64,000 bases of DNA from Plazaster borealis. Taxonomy: Eukaryota > Echinodermata > Asteroidea > Forcipulatida > Labidiasteridae. The stretch spans positions 4,632,721 to 4,696,720 of the forward strand of contig CM037457.1 of assembly GCA_021014325.1 (NCBI GenBank). Direction: 5' to 3'. The notes beneath the pieces were generated by a model. The model saw only the letters and a list, made by a program, of their open reading frames with translations. It was not told the origin of the DNA and did not search any database. Positions 30,501-34,299 of the stretch are shown here, in pieces. Each line of letters opens with the position of its first letter. Position 1 is the stretch's first letter. A program made the position numbers and the translations under genes.

Positions 30501-31150
30501 TCCGACGTGTCGTGGCTGAGCAGTCAAGCGTACTGGACTAGCTGTGGTCAGCAGAGTGTGAGTTCGAGTCCCGGTCTTGACACTTGTGTCCTTAAGCAAG
30601 ACACTTAACCATTACTGCTTCGTCCTTCGGATAGCACATGAAGCCGGAGGTCCCGTGTGTTGTGTAATGCACGTAAAAGAACCCAGTTACAGTTATCATT
30701 AAGAGAGGGGGCTAGCCCCAGTGTTTCTGGCAGTGGCTGCTGAATGCGCCGTAGCACCTTGTAAACCTTTAGAAGGTGCTACATAAATCGATCTCATAAT
30801 TTAAAAAATGTTTCTCTTTGTTCTTTTGGGTTTTCCTCTCACATCTAAAACTGAACATCTCTACATCATTTCCTATTCATCCTGTTATTGGCGCTTGCGC
30901 TATTAGCTGTGTAATAGAGTAAATCAATGTCAGAGCAGATGGAAGCTTCCAGTGGTGAGAGGCCATTTTTTGGGGGTCCAACATTCTATTGATGTAATTT
31001 GTACTTTTCCAAAATGGTTAGAGCTAAAGATGGCTTAAGTTCCTCTTCATATTTTATCTTTCATTTTTCATCTCACAGGGGGAAGTCATCCGGGTGTTTG
31101 ACTCAACGAAACGGCCCGAAGGGGCTGTGGTCATCAAGGAGAACCGATGA
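478..31150 (+). CDS. ATP8A: ATP8A-type P4-ATPase (phospholipid flippase), 24 exons, 5' partial
   Basis: This gene encodes the catalytic subunit of an aminophospholipid flippase, which moves phosphatidylserine and phosphatidylethanolamine to the cytosolic leaflet of Golgi, endosome or plasma membranes, usually with a CDC50 partner. Joining 24 exons with GT/AG borders and matching phases gives 880 residues plus a stop. Visible landmarks, numbered from the first codon here, are TM3 (about 20-38), TM4 with PISL, the phosphorylation motif DKTGT at 131-135, CKGAD in the nucleotide domain, [10 protein letters not shown], the hinge motif [10 protein letters not shown]5-TM10 and the C-terminal [10 protein letters not shown] regulatory motif. 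Ordering and residue matches fit ATP8A1/ATP8A2 better than ATP8B, ATP9 or ATP10/11. TM1, TM2 and most of the A domain lie upstream of the window. The loop after the phosphorylation site is about 17 residues shorter than I remember for mammalian ATP8A1. The ATP8A1 versus ATP8A2 split cannot be assigned; invertebrates generally have one ATP8A. Confidence 0.95.
711..1020 (+). repeat. tRNA-derived SINE family 1, copy 1
   Basis: A pol III B box-like ggttcgattcc at about 762 follows an A box-like ggcttgtgcgtaaagc. The tail (ctctggttttcctccctctg, gcttctcagctgcgagtaag) is shared with 24174-24490 and is followed by ATT-rich sequence. Ends 108 bases before ATP8A exon b. Confidence 0.8.
1128..1236 (+). 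CDS. ATP8A: ATP8A exon b: TM3
   Basis: Acceptor cttccag, donor aaag|gtaata. It encodes a hydrophobic helix ([18 protein letters not shown]) followed by WNRQH..RDWYL, the ATP8A extracytosolic loop that reads WNRRHSGKDWYL in mammals. It ends in phase 1. Confidence 0.93.
1320..1942. mobile_element. MITE family F, copy 1 (interrupted)
   Basis: Inverted ends ttgtcaaaatatgtcc and ggatcaattttgacaa. The interior (aaacaagcagggggtctcta, acccatgtctctcat) is the reverse complement of 29334-29822. A second small element is inserted at 1337-1476. Confidence 0.82.
1337..1476. mobile_element. Small fold-back element (ggtcgatttcacaaag family)
   Basis: Ends ggggtcgatttcacaaa and tttgtgaaattgacccc pair, and the inner arms with tagtcctat pair as well. 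It sits inside family F copy 1. Relatives occur at 18659-18803 and 57130-57282, with a partial one at about 9596-9705. Confidence 0.82.
2195..2545 (+). repeat. tRNA-derived SINE family 2, copy 1
   Basis: The head with gtgggtttaagtcccggtca resembles a B box. It continues with cttgtatccttcagcaagat, the conserved gtaaaagaaccca and aggcatccttggtttcatta, ending in an AAT microsatellite. Confidence 0.75.
2641..2768 (+). CDS. ATP8A: ATP8A exon c: TM4 with PISL motif
   Basis: Acceptor ctacag, donor tcg|gtaagt. It encodes [17 protein letters not shown] then [14 protein letters not shown]. The PISL in TM4 is the P4-specific replacement for the PEGL of cation pumps, and its isoleucine acts as a hydrophobic gate for lipid in ATP8A2. 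Window residues 56-98. Confidence 0.95.
3076..3460. mobile_element. MITE family B (family A-like ends), copy 1
   Basis: The ends aggcatcgtacatgtttggt and accaaacgtatatgatgcct are like family A, but the interior differs (ggacataaccgctccagatt, aatatctcaaaaacgctacc). The right flank is TTAA and the left TTGA. In the intron before ATP8A exon d. Confidence 0.85.
3678..3911 (+). CDS. ATP8A: ATP8A exon d: phosphorylation site DKTGT
   Basis: Acceptor gtttcag, donor cac|gtgagt, 78 codons. It carries [20 protein letters not shown] followed by TGTLT. The catalytic aspartate is residue 131 (codon 3774-3776), the residue phosphorylated in the P-type cycle. The following linker to LLENLQN is shorter than in mammals. 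Confidence 0.97.
3990..4254. mobile_element. MITE with ttacacccggttcagacag ends
   Basis: Ends ttacacccggttcagacag and ctgtctgaactgggtgtaa are inverse over 19 bases with one mismatch. It is 265 bp and has no coding sequence. In the intron between ATP8A exons d and e. Confidence 0.82.
4368..4479 (+). CDS. ATP8A: ATP8A exon e: start of N domain
   Basis: Acceptor aaccag, donor ccag|gtacga. It encodes [19 protein letters not shown] and then the IIYQASSP that precedes the conserved DEGAL. It ends in phase 1, and the aspartate codon is completed by the next exon. Confidence 0.95.
5192..5628. mobile_element. Fold-back MITE with TA target, 437 bp
   Basis: Almost the whole element is one long inverted repeat. 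The left arm starts aactgctcacaaaaagttag and the right arm ends ctgactttttgtgagcagtt, with TA on both sides. Inner blocks (gataccaaatgtgcaatgat and its complement) pair too. The TA target fits the Tc1/mariner group. In the ATP8A intron before exon f. Confidence 0.88.
5953..6035 (+). CDS. ATP8A: ATP8A exon f: N domain DEGAL
   Basis: Acceptor ctcaacag, donor gtg|gtaagt. Reads (D)[18 protein letters not shown] then TPDYVEINV, matching the P4-ATPase nucleotide-binding domain (mammalian DEGALVRAAKQLNFVF). Window residues 214-241, ending in phase 0. Confidence 0.93.
6353..6560 (+). mobile_element. LINE 3' end fragment
   Basis: [20 protein letters not shown] and HIKKVLLT match the same LINE C-terminus. 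They are followed by poly-T/G and an ATT-rich tail near 6550. Before ATP8A exon g. Confidence 0.75.
6674..6723 (+). CDS. ATP8A: ATP8A exon g: small N-domain exon
   Basis: A 50-base exon with acceptor ttaccag and donor ccag|gtaatt. It encodes [16 protein letters not shown], matching mammalian GQEERYELLNVLEFT. It ends in phase 2, and the serine codon is completed by exon h. Confidence 0.92.
6954..7307. mobile_element. TTAA-flanked MITE family A, copy 1
   Basis: Inverted ends aggcactgaacacgtttggt and accaaacgtgtacagtgcct lie between TTAA sites (6950-6953, 7308-7311), the target signature of piggyBac-type transposons. The inner part (atcccaacatatgcataaaa, caaaaactacgttacttcag) is shared with five other copies here. 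It has no transposase. Confidence 0.9.
7364..8435. mobile_element. hAT-like non-autonomous element, 8-bp TSD
   Basis: Inverted ends agagctgccaac and gttggcagctct border a 1072-bp unit, flanked by a perfect 8-bp duplication gttttctc (7356-7363 and 8436-8443). An 8-bp duplication is the hAT superfamily hallmark. Subterminal stretches repeat tacggattt-type words. No transposase is recognisable. It lies in the ATP8A intron before exon h. Confidence 0.88.
8853..8922 (+). CDS. ATP8A: ATP8A exon h: nucleotide-binding KGA
   Basis: Acceptor tttccag, donor gct|gtaagt. Encodes (S)[18 protein letters not shown] then LCKGA. The lysine of the KGAD motif contacts ATP in P-type ATPases, and the following aspartate opens exon i. 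A TTAA element and a hAT-like element occupy the preceding intron. Confidence 0.94.
9785..10030 (+). mobile_element. LINE 3' end fragment with TAT tail
   Basis: Translation [17 protein letters not shown] then [10 protein letters not shown] is the common C-terminus of CR1/L2-like LINEs. It is followed by a 3' UTR (gcgccttgaacacccagcag) and a TAT repeat ending at 10030, 45 bases before ATP8A exon i. Confidence 0.85.
10076..10160 (+). CDS. ATP8A: ATP8A exon i
   Basis: Acceptor tttgcag, donor gaag|gtagaa. Encodes [11 protein letters not shown] then [10 protein letters not shown], which aligns with mammalian DTVIYDRLAE and LEQFATEG. Its acceptor lies about 45 bases after a TAT-repeat LINE tail. 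Confidence 0.92.
11056..11402. mobile_element. Inverted-repeat element with gcgtggaga words
   Basis: ggagtcctgcctgtgcgtgg near 11079 is mirrored by ccacgcacaggcaggattcc near 11369. Between them ctctcc(t/g)(t)gcg(t/c)ggag palindromes recur every 60-90 bases. A related piece lies near 7615-7690. In the intron before ATP8A exon j. Confidence 0.7.
11494..11681 (+). CDS. ATP8A: ATP8A exon j
   Basis: Acceptor cgccag, donor gat|gtatgt. Encodes (G)[11 protein letters not shown], an acidic helical stretch, then [13 protein letters not shown], the conserved segment leading back to the P domain. Window residues 310-372, phase 0 at the end. Confidence 0.95.
11694..11849. mobile_element. MITE family H, copy 1
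   Basis: Ends attgagccccttgca and tgcaaggggtcaat; inner ccattttgggaagcaattcc and caaaaatggcggacagg. It begins 12 bases after ATP8A exon j. Confidence 0.8.
12259..12349 (+). CDS. ATP8A: ATP8A exon k: P domain [10 protein letters not shown]
   Basis: Acceptor tcatcag, donor gttg|gtatgt. Encodes [19 protein letters not shown] then [11 protein letters not shown], the P-domain motif that binds phosphate and magnesium. The last 49 coding bases and 66 intron bases are tandemly repeated downstream (12416-12530). Confidence 0.96.
12301..12530 (+). repeat. 115-bp tandem duplication of exon k 3' half and donor
   Basis: 12301-12415 and 12416-12530 match with about 4 differences. The unit starts inside ATP8A exon k (at the Lys-Leu-Trp codons) and includes its splice donor. 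The second copy has coding bases and donor gtacgt but no acceptor before it, so it is a pseudo-exon fragment inside the intron. Confidence 0.95.
12615..12783. mobile_element. Small MITE (gtcagtgcgaaaacattg ends)
   Basis: gtcagtgcgaaaacattgta and tacaatgtttttgcactgac pair with one mismatch across 169 bp. Between ATP8A exons k and l. Confidence 0.8.
12887..13041 (+). CDS. ATP8A: ATP8A exon l
   Basis: Acceptor catcag, donor aaag|gtaaac. Encodes (G)[38 protein letters not shown] and VGLIIDGK, which align with mammalian HSCKLLKKNMGMIVINE and FALIIDGK. Window residues 403-454. Confidence 0.95.
13218..13371. repeat. Family I repeat (gggtgtccaaattt), copy 1
   Basis: From caaggttttagccaggattt to cccctctggctaacac, with aaagggtgtccaaatttgct inside. 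It matches 49444-49572. After ATP8A exon l. Confidence 0.75.
13731..13800 (-). repeat. tRNA-like pseudogene or SINE head (minus)
   Basis: Read on the minus strand it has tggttagactgcagg (A box-like), a cttgcaa anticodon-like loop and ggttgtgggttcgaatcct. The acceptor stem does not pair, so it is a tRNA-derived relic and not a working tRNA gene. Confidence 0.6.
14041..14516 (+). mobile_element. CR1/L2-type LINE reverse transcriptase 3' fragment
   Basis: Reads [20 protein letters not shown], then after a stop and a deletion [17 protein letters not shown] and a frame-shifted C-terminal part ending [11 protein letters not shown]. This is the C-terminal end of non-LTR reverse transcriptases ([14 protein letters not shown]). 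It is broken and ends in an ATT tail. It lies just before ATP8A exon m. Confidence 0.85.
14554..14636 (+). CDS. ATP8A: ATP8A exon m
   Basis: Acceptor ttgacag, donor gcag|gtgaga. Encodes [20 protein letters not shown] then CKAVVCC(R), matching mammalian TLKYALTFGVRQYFLDLALS and CKAVICC. It ends in phase 2. Confidence 0.95.
14896..15510. mobile_element. Element with agggttctgccca inverted ends
   Basis: agggttctgccca and tgggcagaaccct are perfect 13-bp inverses 615 bp apart. Both subterminal parts contain gtgccgg or ccggcac words. No transposase is seen and the target duplication is unclear (gtatt on both sides). Between ATP8A exons m and n. Confidence 0.8.
15585..15652 (+). repeat. LINE-like 3' tail beside exon n acceptor
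   Basis: tagcgccataagcacttttt, gtgctttataag and an ATT repeat resemble the tails at 2918-2948 and 55895-55937. The tail runs to within 10 bases of the exon n acceptor. Confidence 0.6.
15663..15957 (+). CDS. ATP8A: ATP8A exon n: hinge GDGANDVG and TM5 start
   Basis: The longest exon (295 bases): acceptor ttttaaag, donor gag|gtaaat. Encodes (R)[14 protein letters not shown], the hinge [13 protein letters not shown] (GDGANDVG codons begin at 15736), [18 protein letters not shown] and [14 protein letters not shown]. The TM5 lysine in FYKN corresponds to the residue needed for phosphatidylserine-stimulated activity in ATP8A2 (family knowledge). The acceptor directly follows an ATT-rich LINE-like tail. 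Confidence 0.97.
16490..16985 (-). repeat. Family G inverted-repeat element (minus)
   Basis: Contains acacacaagtccttgtcatt, ggagtcatccgttttgttta and a palindrome ttccatttcaccctgctttg / ccttgtgaaatggaaaag. Relatives are at 22141-22430 and 32405-32865. Ends 87 bases before ATP8A exon o. Confidence 0.7.
17072..17146 (+). CDS. ATP8A: ATP8A exon o: TM5-TM6 linker
   Basis: Acceptor ttttcag, donor ttg|gtgagt, 25 codons. Encodes [18 protein letters not shown] and CIGIYNL, matching mammalian IWFAFVNGFSGQILFERW and CIGLYNV. Phase 0 at both ends. Confidence 0.95.
17879..18001 (+). CDS. ATP8A: ATP8A exon p: TM6 region
   Basis: Acceptor cctcag, donor aag|gtaaga, 41 codons. Encodes [15 protein letters not shown] and [17 protein letters not shown], which resembles ATP8A2 (ALPPFTLGIFER, FPQLYK). 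Phase 0 at both ends. Confidence 0.95.
18090..18415 (-). repeat. tRNA-derived SINE family 2, copy 2 (minus)
   Basis: The reverse complement of the 2195-2545 family: tattattatatatttctggt at the tail end and gtgccacaaccgggactcaa near the head. It begins 89 bases after ATP8A exon p. Confidence 0.75.
18494..18648. mobile_element. Family C short element
   Basis: Inverted ends gggcccaatttcacaa and ctatgaaattgggccc, with the inner tatgcttactagaatatggt and gtgactggtatcctgctc. No coding content. Confidence 0.8.
18659..19142. repeat. Composite repeat with tandem duplication of about 195 bp
   Basis: A gatttcacaaag fold-back element (18659-18803) is followed by a SINE-like piece with ggttcgaatcccacctcag. 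The block ending aatcgacc plus that piece is repeated once more with an offset near 192-200 bases (18749-18945 and 18949-19142). In the intron before ATP8A exon q. Confidence 0.8.
19249..19389 (+). CDS. ATP8A: ATP8A exon q: TM7
   Basis: Acceptor cttcag, donor acg|gtaagc, 47 codons. Encodes [20 protein letters not shown] (TM7), a polar luminal loop, then LFMGNMAYT, the start of TM8. A truncated TTAA element begins 41 bases after the exon. Confidence 0.94.
19431..19742. mobile_element. TTAA MITE family A, copy 2 (3' truncated)
   Basis: Starts after TTAA with tggcactggacacgcttggt and continues with the family A interior, but stops after atcaacagctctccagtaag without the right terminal repeat. 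In the intron after ATP8A exon q. Confidence 0.85.
20163..20219 (+). CDS. ATP8A: ATP8A exon r: TM8
   Basis: A 57-base exon with acceptor tttcag and donor tgg|gtaagt. Encodes [19 protein letters not shown], which aligns with mammalian FVVITVCLKAGLETSYWTW. Confidence 0.93.
20279..20755. mobile_element. Inverted-repeat unit with two opposed tRNA-like cores
   Basis: Ends aataaaccacaagggaaact and its near-exact inverse agtttcccttgtggtttatt enclose two tRNA-like segments: minus strand 20348-20419 (gatagctcagttgatagagc) and plus strand 20645-20710 (ttggtagagcgccggcacgt, ggttcaaatcctgc). A second direct copy of the left end lies near 20590. Between exons r and s of ATP8A. Confidence 0.75.
21016..21123 (+). 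CDS. ATP8A: ATP8A exon s: TM9
   Basis: Acceptor ccaacag, donor cag|gtaagg, 36 codons. Encodes [30 protein letters not shown] and ADMAGQ, which fits the TM9 region (ADMAGQ resembles APDMSGE/APDMRGQ). A 26-bp minisatellite starts 8 bases after the exon. Confidence 0.94.
21131..21642. repeat. 26-bp minisatellite with palindromic core, about 20 copies
   Basis: Tandem units of 26 bp with the core gatgatcatc, which is its own reverse complement, alternating with cttaaggatgatcagtg. Some units are shortened or carry variants (ttgtgg for ttaagg, gagcag for gatcag). It begins 8 bases after ATP8A exon s, so it occupies the start of the intron. Single strands could form many hairpins. Confidence 0.95.
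22008..22096 (+). CDS. ATP8A: ATP8A exon t: TM10
   Basis: Acceptor attgcag, donor agc|gtaagt. Encodes [20 protein letters not shown] then [10 protein letters not shown], the last membrane helix and the start of the cytosolic tail (compare ATP8A2 DVAWRA). It ends in phase 2. Confidence 0.94.
22141..22430 (+). repeat. Family G element
   Basis: cgcagaatatattcacaagg, ctcttccatttcac and accttgcctcgtttggacaa are shared with 16490-16985 (inverse) and 32405-32865. In the intron after ATP8A exon t. Confidence 0.72.
22438..22680. mobile_element. Two adjacent partial family C elements
   Basis: A right half (22438-22514, tgactggtatcctgcttatt to gaaattaggcc) is followed by an inverted element (about 22522-22680) with ctctgcttcagcagaaaata and gctggtaaccttattctggt. 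It ends 70 bases before ATP8A exon u. Confidence 0.75.
22750..22851 (+). CDS. ATP8A: ATP8A exon u: C-terminal tail start
   Basis: Acceptor ttctcag, donor agag|gtgagt. Encodes [20 protein letters not shown] then [13 protein letters not shown](R). LAEEVQEAE matches the conserved LVEEVQELE of the ATP8A tail. A 5.8-kb intron follows, the longest in this part of the gene. Confidence 0.93.
22936..23180 (+). mobile_element. LINE 3' end fragment with ATT tail
   Basis: [20 protein letters not shown] and [13 protein letters not shown] are the LINE C-terminal signature; an ATT repeat follows at about 23163-23178. In the long ATP8A intron after exon u. Confidence 0.85.
23335..23641. mobile_element. MITE family B, copy 2 (truncated)
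   Basis: Begins after TTAA with agggtctgtaaacgtttggt. It shares the family B interior up to ccaccttttgaaatgaaat and then runs straight into a family C element, losing its right end. Confidence 0.8.
23642..23806. mobile_element. Family C element, 5' truncated
   Basis: Joined directly to the broken end of a family B element. Contains gctggtaacctgattctggt and ends cagctcaatgaaattgggcc. Confidence 0.78.
24174..24490 (+). repeat. tRNA-derived SINE family 1, copy 2
   Basis: The same family as 711-1020: ggctagtgtgtaaagcgatt, B box ggttcaattcc, ctctggttttcctccctctg and the terminal gcttctcagctgcgagtaag. In the ATP8A intron between exons u and v. Confidence 0.8.
24896..25362. repeat. Three tandem copies of a 156-161 bp unit
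   Basis: The words gctgtgcac (24902, 25058, 25219), aacttgcttcagttactta and acattacaatggtgta recur with periods of 156 and 161 bases. It lies in the long ATP8A intron between exons u and v. No coding potential is seen. Confidence 0.9.
25565..25765 (-). repeat. tRNA-derived SINE family 2 variant (minus)
   Basis: gtcatgaccgggattcgaac (inverse B box) and gaagcaattatagtatggtg identify the family. The tail is a different sub-family shared with 27140-27475. Confidence 0.65.
25901..26466. mobile_element. Family C short element, split by family A
   Basis: Family C ends ggcccaattttatagagctg and cagctctatgaaattgggcc lie outside a complete TTAA element (26053-26419). Removing the insert leaves a normal element of about 195 bp. 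Confidence 0.88.
26053..26419. mobile_element. TTAA MITE family A, copy 3 (nested in family C)
   Basis: A complete element with TTAA on both sides (26049-26052, 26420-26423) and ends aggcatcgtacacgtttggt and ccaaatgtgtatgatgcct. It splits a family C element whose halves lie at 25901-26048 and 26424-26466. Confidence 0.92.
26634..26795 (+). mobile_element. Family E short element
   Basis: Ends aggcctggaatta and aaatttccaggcct. Interior gatcttggccttggtgcccc and agtttcccatagacctcaag. In the ATP8A intron between exons u and v. Confidence 0.8.
27140..27475 (-). repeat. tRNA-derived SINE family 2 variant (minus)
   Basis: gtcacgaccgggattcgaac and cttgctcaagggcacaaagg mark the head, with gctcggccacggcacgcc at its outer end. 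Ends in the long ATP8A intron. Confidence 0.7.
28377..28560. mobile_element. Palindromic MITE (aagcccggttcatac ends)
   Basis: Ends aagcccggttcatacttcct and aggaagtatgaaccgggctt are exact inverses, followed inward by gcgaatgcgaatgcga repeats and mirrored gacgtca words. It is 184 bp, flanked by TA, and ends 126 bases before ATP8A exon v. Confidence 0.88.
28686..28777 (+). CDS. ATP8A: ATP8A exon v: C-terminal tail
   Basis: Acceptor tttctcaag, donor cagc|gtaagt. Encodes (S)[30 protein letters not shown]. The LLNKLFKRT part aligns with mammalian LLKNVFKKN. It is rich in Ser and Arg. Phases fit exon u (2) and exon w (1). Confidence 0.9.
29334..29822. mobile_element. MITE family F, copy 2 (opposite orientation)
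   Basis: About 489 bp with ends ttgtcaaaattaatccagga and tcctggactaattttgaaa. It is the inverse of 1320-1942 and lacks the inner insertion, so it shows the empty site. In the intron before ATP8A exon w. Confidence 0.82.
30171..30350. mobile_element. Family C short element
   Basis: Complete: gggcccaatttcatagagct to agctctatgaaattgtgccc, with aaggttaccagccaaaatac inside. It ends 69 bases before ATP8A exon w. Confidence 0.85.
30420..30463 (+). CDS. ATP8A: ATP8A exon w: GYAFSQ regulatory motif
   Basis: A 44-base exon with acceptor caacag and donor caa|gtaagt. Encodes (H)[14 protein letters not shown], almost identical to the ATP8A2 tail motif ([11 protein letters not shown]). In this family the segment belongs to the C-terminal autoinhibitory region. 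Confidence 0.95.
30508..30800 (+). repeat. tRNA-derived SINE family 2, copy (plus)
   Basis: Starts cgtgtcgtggctgagcagtc, with B box gagttcgagtcccgg, then cttaagcaagacacttaacc and gtaaaagaacccag. It begins 45 bases after ATP8A exon w. Confidence 0.8.
31079..31150 (+). CDS. ATP8A: ATP8A terminal coding exon x with stop
   Basis: Acceptor ctcacag; stop TGA at 31148-31150. Encodes [20 protein letters not shown] then ENR. VIR.(F/Y)D(S/T)TK is the conserved ATP8A C-terminus (mammalian EVIRAYDTTK). About ten residues beyond it are not conserved. Confidence 0.94.
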   Translation, partial: GEVIRVFDSTKRPEGAVVIKENR

Positions 31151-31601
31151 TCACCGGATTTGCGCCAAGACGCTGACAGTAATGTACCATTCCCTGACTC
31201 CAATAACATCAAGTTTTAACATTCCTCTCAAAAAATATCTTCTAGGCAACCTTGTTTTTTTTGTATTCTGAATTTAAAAAACAAACTTATCCATGTATAT
31301 TTAATCCATTCCTTTATTTATGATAACTTGTATATCTTGAGAAGATATTTTGAAGAGTAGAGGCACATTTGACAGCCAGTGCAAATAGTGCCTGAAACTT
31401 AACGTTAGCCTGTCTCCATGTCAACTTAGACGGGTCAGAGGTTAAAGGTCATCTGATGATTTTACATAATACTATGAATATATCTTTCTGGAGACTTGCC
31501 CTTCTGAACAGAACTGTTTATAGAGGTATGGTCTAAACAATGGTTTGGGTGTTTATATAACTACATGTACCTTTGAGTTAAAATGCCACATAATTTTACG
31601 T

Positions 31602-31796
31602 ATTGACCCCCTTGCACAATGCGGAACACACCTCCGCACAATGCACGTCTACCATTTACATAACTTCACGTATTGACCCCTTTGCATGATTCACAAGGCA
31701 CCTCTGCACAATGCGCATCGACCATTTTCCCACCATCTTCCAAAATGTTGGACACGATAGGTGCGTGTCATGCGCTGCGTGTCGTGAATGGGTCAA
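31602..31796. mobile_element. MITE family H, copy 2
   Basis: Ends attgacccccttgcacaa and gtgaatgggtcaat. The left end is partly duplicated (acgtattgacccctttgca at about 31668). In the ATP8A 3' region. Confidence 0.72.
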
Positions 31797-32404
31797 TACT
31801 ACAAGTGTTCATTCAGAAAGGACAGCATTCCTGAAAAGCACTCCGCACTAATGGCGCCACTTTTGCTCAAAATACCCATTATGTCAGACAATTATTCCAT
31901 GACCTAGCTCTCATGCAATCACCGCATCTGTGGCCAGATCGCAGTAGTACAGTCAGTACACGCGAGTAAACATAAAGCTTGGACTTGTACGCGAGCATGA
32001 AATTTTGGCACGTCTGAGATCCGGGTACTGAGCTTCTACTTTTAGCTTAGTGCGTAGTGCCGTTTGTCTTGAAAGAAATAACTCTTTAGGAATCAAAATG
32101 CATTGAACAATTCAAACTCTAAGATTTCACATCTATGGAATTATAGTGGAAGTCTATTTAGGTTTTCCGAGCAGATTTGTTTACATGTAGCATTCAAAAT
32201 ATGAGATCTTTTCACTCTTCTTCAAACTGCTTGCAACTGTTGTCATTTTGAATAAGTTATACTGAGTAAATTCTGCAATTTGTGGTTTCATTTTGGGAAG
32301 ACAATGCTGCACATTATCCAATATGATAAACTTTTTAGGAAAGATTTTGATGGGGATAAAACCTCAAGCCCAGTAATATACAAATAATTATTGGATGTAT
32401 ATAA

Positions 32405-32865
32405 ATGCATTGTCACAGAATATATTCACGAGGTGAAATCTGGACTACCCAGGTGAAATGGAAAAACCATTTGTTTTATATAACTAACACAAAAATCCCC
32501 AGGTGAAATGGAAAAACCATTTGTTTTATATAACTAACACAAAAATCCTTGTCATTTTTTTCACAATAAACACCAAAAAAAGACAAGGAAACTCATCCAC
32601 CCCACACTCTGAAAACTCTAAAAAAACCTTCTAGACAACATGGATGACTCCATGTAGACACCAACCTTGTCCGCCATTACACAACCTTGCCTCGTTTGGA
32701 CAAACGGACAAGGATGATTATTCAAAATAGGACAGCTATCTTAAGTTTTGGAGAGTCACGCGTCACGGCAGTAAATACATGGCAAAATAATGGATGTCAC
32801 ATGACGCGTGTCCCACCAATCAAATGACAAGGATCTATGTGTGCGGTGTATAATTTATTTTGACT
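32405..32865 (+). repeat. Family G element with internal 54-bp duplication
   Basis: The same family, with the stretch from ccaggtgaaatggaaaaacc to aactaacacaaaaatcc present twice in tandem (about 32450-32547). It lies in the ATP8A 3' region next to a TTAA element. Confidence 0.75.
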
Positions 32866-32878
32866 TAAAGGTAAAGTA

Positions 32879-33247
32879 TACCTTTGGTTTTTTGAACCGT
32901 TCAATTGTTTTAATCCTATGTAAATGTAGACATACACAATAAAAACCAACCTGTGAAAATTTCATTTCAAAAGGTGGTAGTGTTCTTGAGATATCGCCGA
33001 ATATCTGGAGCGGTTATGTCCACTCGCGAAGAATAATCCGTAATTAGAATACACAATCTGAGAAAGGTTTCATGCAGAAATGTTTCTCAGATTGAAATGT
33101 TTTTTGAATTCCTCTCTCTTAAACCACATTCCTTTTAAAGGGAATCGTCTCTCAACATGTTATACATTATCAACAGCTGCAGAGCTTCTTACCATCGTAA
33201 GTTTTTATGGCCATTAATTTTTGGAGTAAATACCAAAGGTATACCCT
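32879..33247. mobile_element. MITE family B, copy 3 (inverted interior)
   Basis: Between TTAA sites (32875-32878, 33248-33251), with ends aggtaaagtatacctttggt and accaaaggtatacccttt. The interior has ggagcggttatgtccac, the reverse orientation of copies 1 and 2. In the ATP8A 3' region. Confidence 0.85.
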
Positions 33248-33730
33248 TTAAGGTGTCCTGTTTAATGACACTGTGCCCAAAAGTCACATACATGTTGGCC
33301 GTATTTGAAACCATGGCTTAAGGCTTAGGCTTCGGCTTAGGCCTGGCTCCGGCTTCGGCTTAGGCGTCATCTGCCTGTTTGAAGTCCCATAACAGATAGT
33401 GTTTGTCATGTTCCTTTTTTTTTATATCACATGAAATATGACTATACCTGATGTTAATAGTGGTGAATTGTTATTTATGTTACTGTAAAAGAATGTGTGT
33501 AAATGTTGACTAGAATATGATAATTATTATAGATGAAATTAAGTGAACTATGATATGTACAAATTGAGAAGAGATAAGTAGTTTTATGGAACTTGTTATT
33601 TGGAGTCTTGGATTGCCTGCCATTTACTATAATTGTATTTGCATTGTTGCGCGTTGTATTATCAAAATAGCTGTTAATTAATGGAGTCAAACTTTGTAGC
33701 TAATTCCGAGTTTAACATTTTATGAAAGAA

Positions 33731-33736
33731 AATAAA
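33731..33736 (+). promoter_or_regulatory. Candidate poly(A) signal AATAAA
   Basis: A canonical AATAAA hexamer 2.6 kb after the ATP8A stop, outside the recognised repeats and followed within about 15-40 bases by T-rich sequence. It is the best candidate for the distal ATP8A transcript end, but transcript data are absent. Confidence 0.3.
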
Positions 33737-33889
33737 ATGCAATTCATTTTTCAGATTTTTTTGAAATTGCTGATTCATCCAAAGACCTTCAGATACTGAT
33801 TTTATAGGAAGAACAAAATATGGATGTTTTAGATGTATTTTATTGTAATCTCAAACCTCAAAGGAGGAGCACACCTTTTGTTACAATTA

Positions 33890-34180
33890 TAGGTCATAAC
33901 AGTAAAATTAGTTTGATATTGAACTTTGGACATTCACATAGGCTTGTACAGCGAATGTCTACTTTCTATTTTGATATTGGGCTTTGGACATTCACATATG
34001 TTTGTACAGCGAATGTCTACTTTGCTTTTTCAATATTGGACTTTGGACATTCATATAGGTTTGTATGCATGTTAATGTCCAAAGTCCAATGTTGAATTAG
34101 CAAAGTAGACATACTCTGCACCAACCTGTGTGAAGGTCCATTGTCCAATATCAAACTAACTTTACTGTCAATCATAGGTC
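33890..34180. repeat. Direct plus inverted repeat cluster
   Basis: Units around ggactttggacattcacata and tacagcgaatgtctacttt occur three times in direct orientation. They are followed by inverted versions (ttaatgtccaaagtccaat, gcaaagtagacat). The outer ends, cataacagtaaaattag and its near-complement before 34175, pair too. It can fold into a long hairpin and lies 2.7 kb after the ATP8A stop. Confidence 0.85.
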
Positions 34181-34299
34181 GGCCTTTTAGTGATGTTCTG
34201 TCTGGAACAACGAATTAAAAACTGATAATGGAGTAATGATTTCATATTTATAAATCACTTCCCCAGCTCCTCGCCAGCAAAGAATGAAGTGTATCTACA

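Larger units (their letters stand above)
31151..33760 (+). other. Probable ATP8A 3' UTR or downstream region
   Basis: No further ATP8A coding sequence follows the stop. The stretch holds a short MITE (31602-31796), an inverted-repeat family copy (32405-32865) and a TTAA element (32879-33247). A possible polyadenylation signal AATAAA at 33731-33736 is followed by a T-rich stretch; an earlier AATAAA near 32568 lies inside a repeat. The real transcript end is not determined. Confidence 0.4.

Noticed and set aside
31151..31271. Coding continuation past the ATP8A stop (an overlapping frame reads on to about 31271)
   Set aside because: That frame is out of phase with the exon. The phase-correct reading ends at TGA 31148-31150 after the conserved C-terminus.
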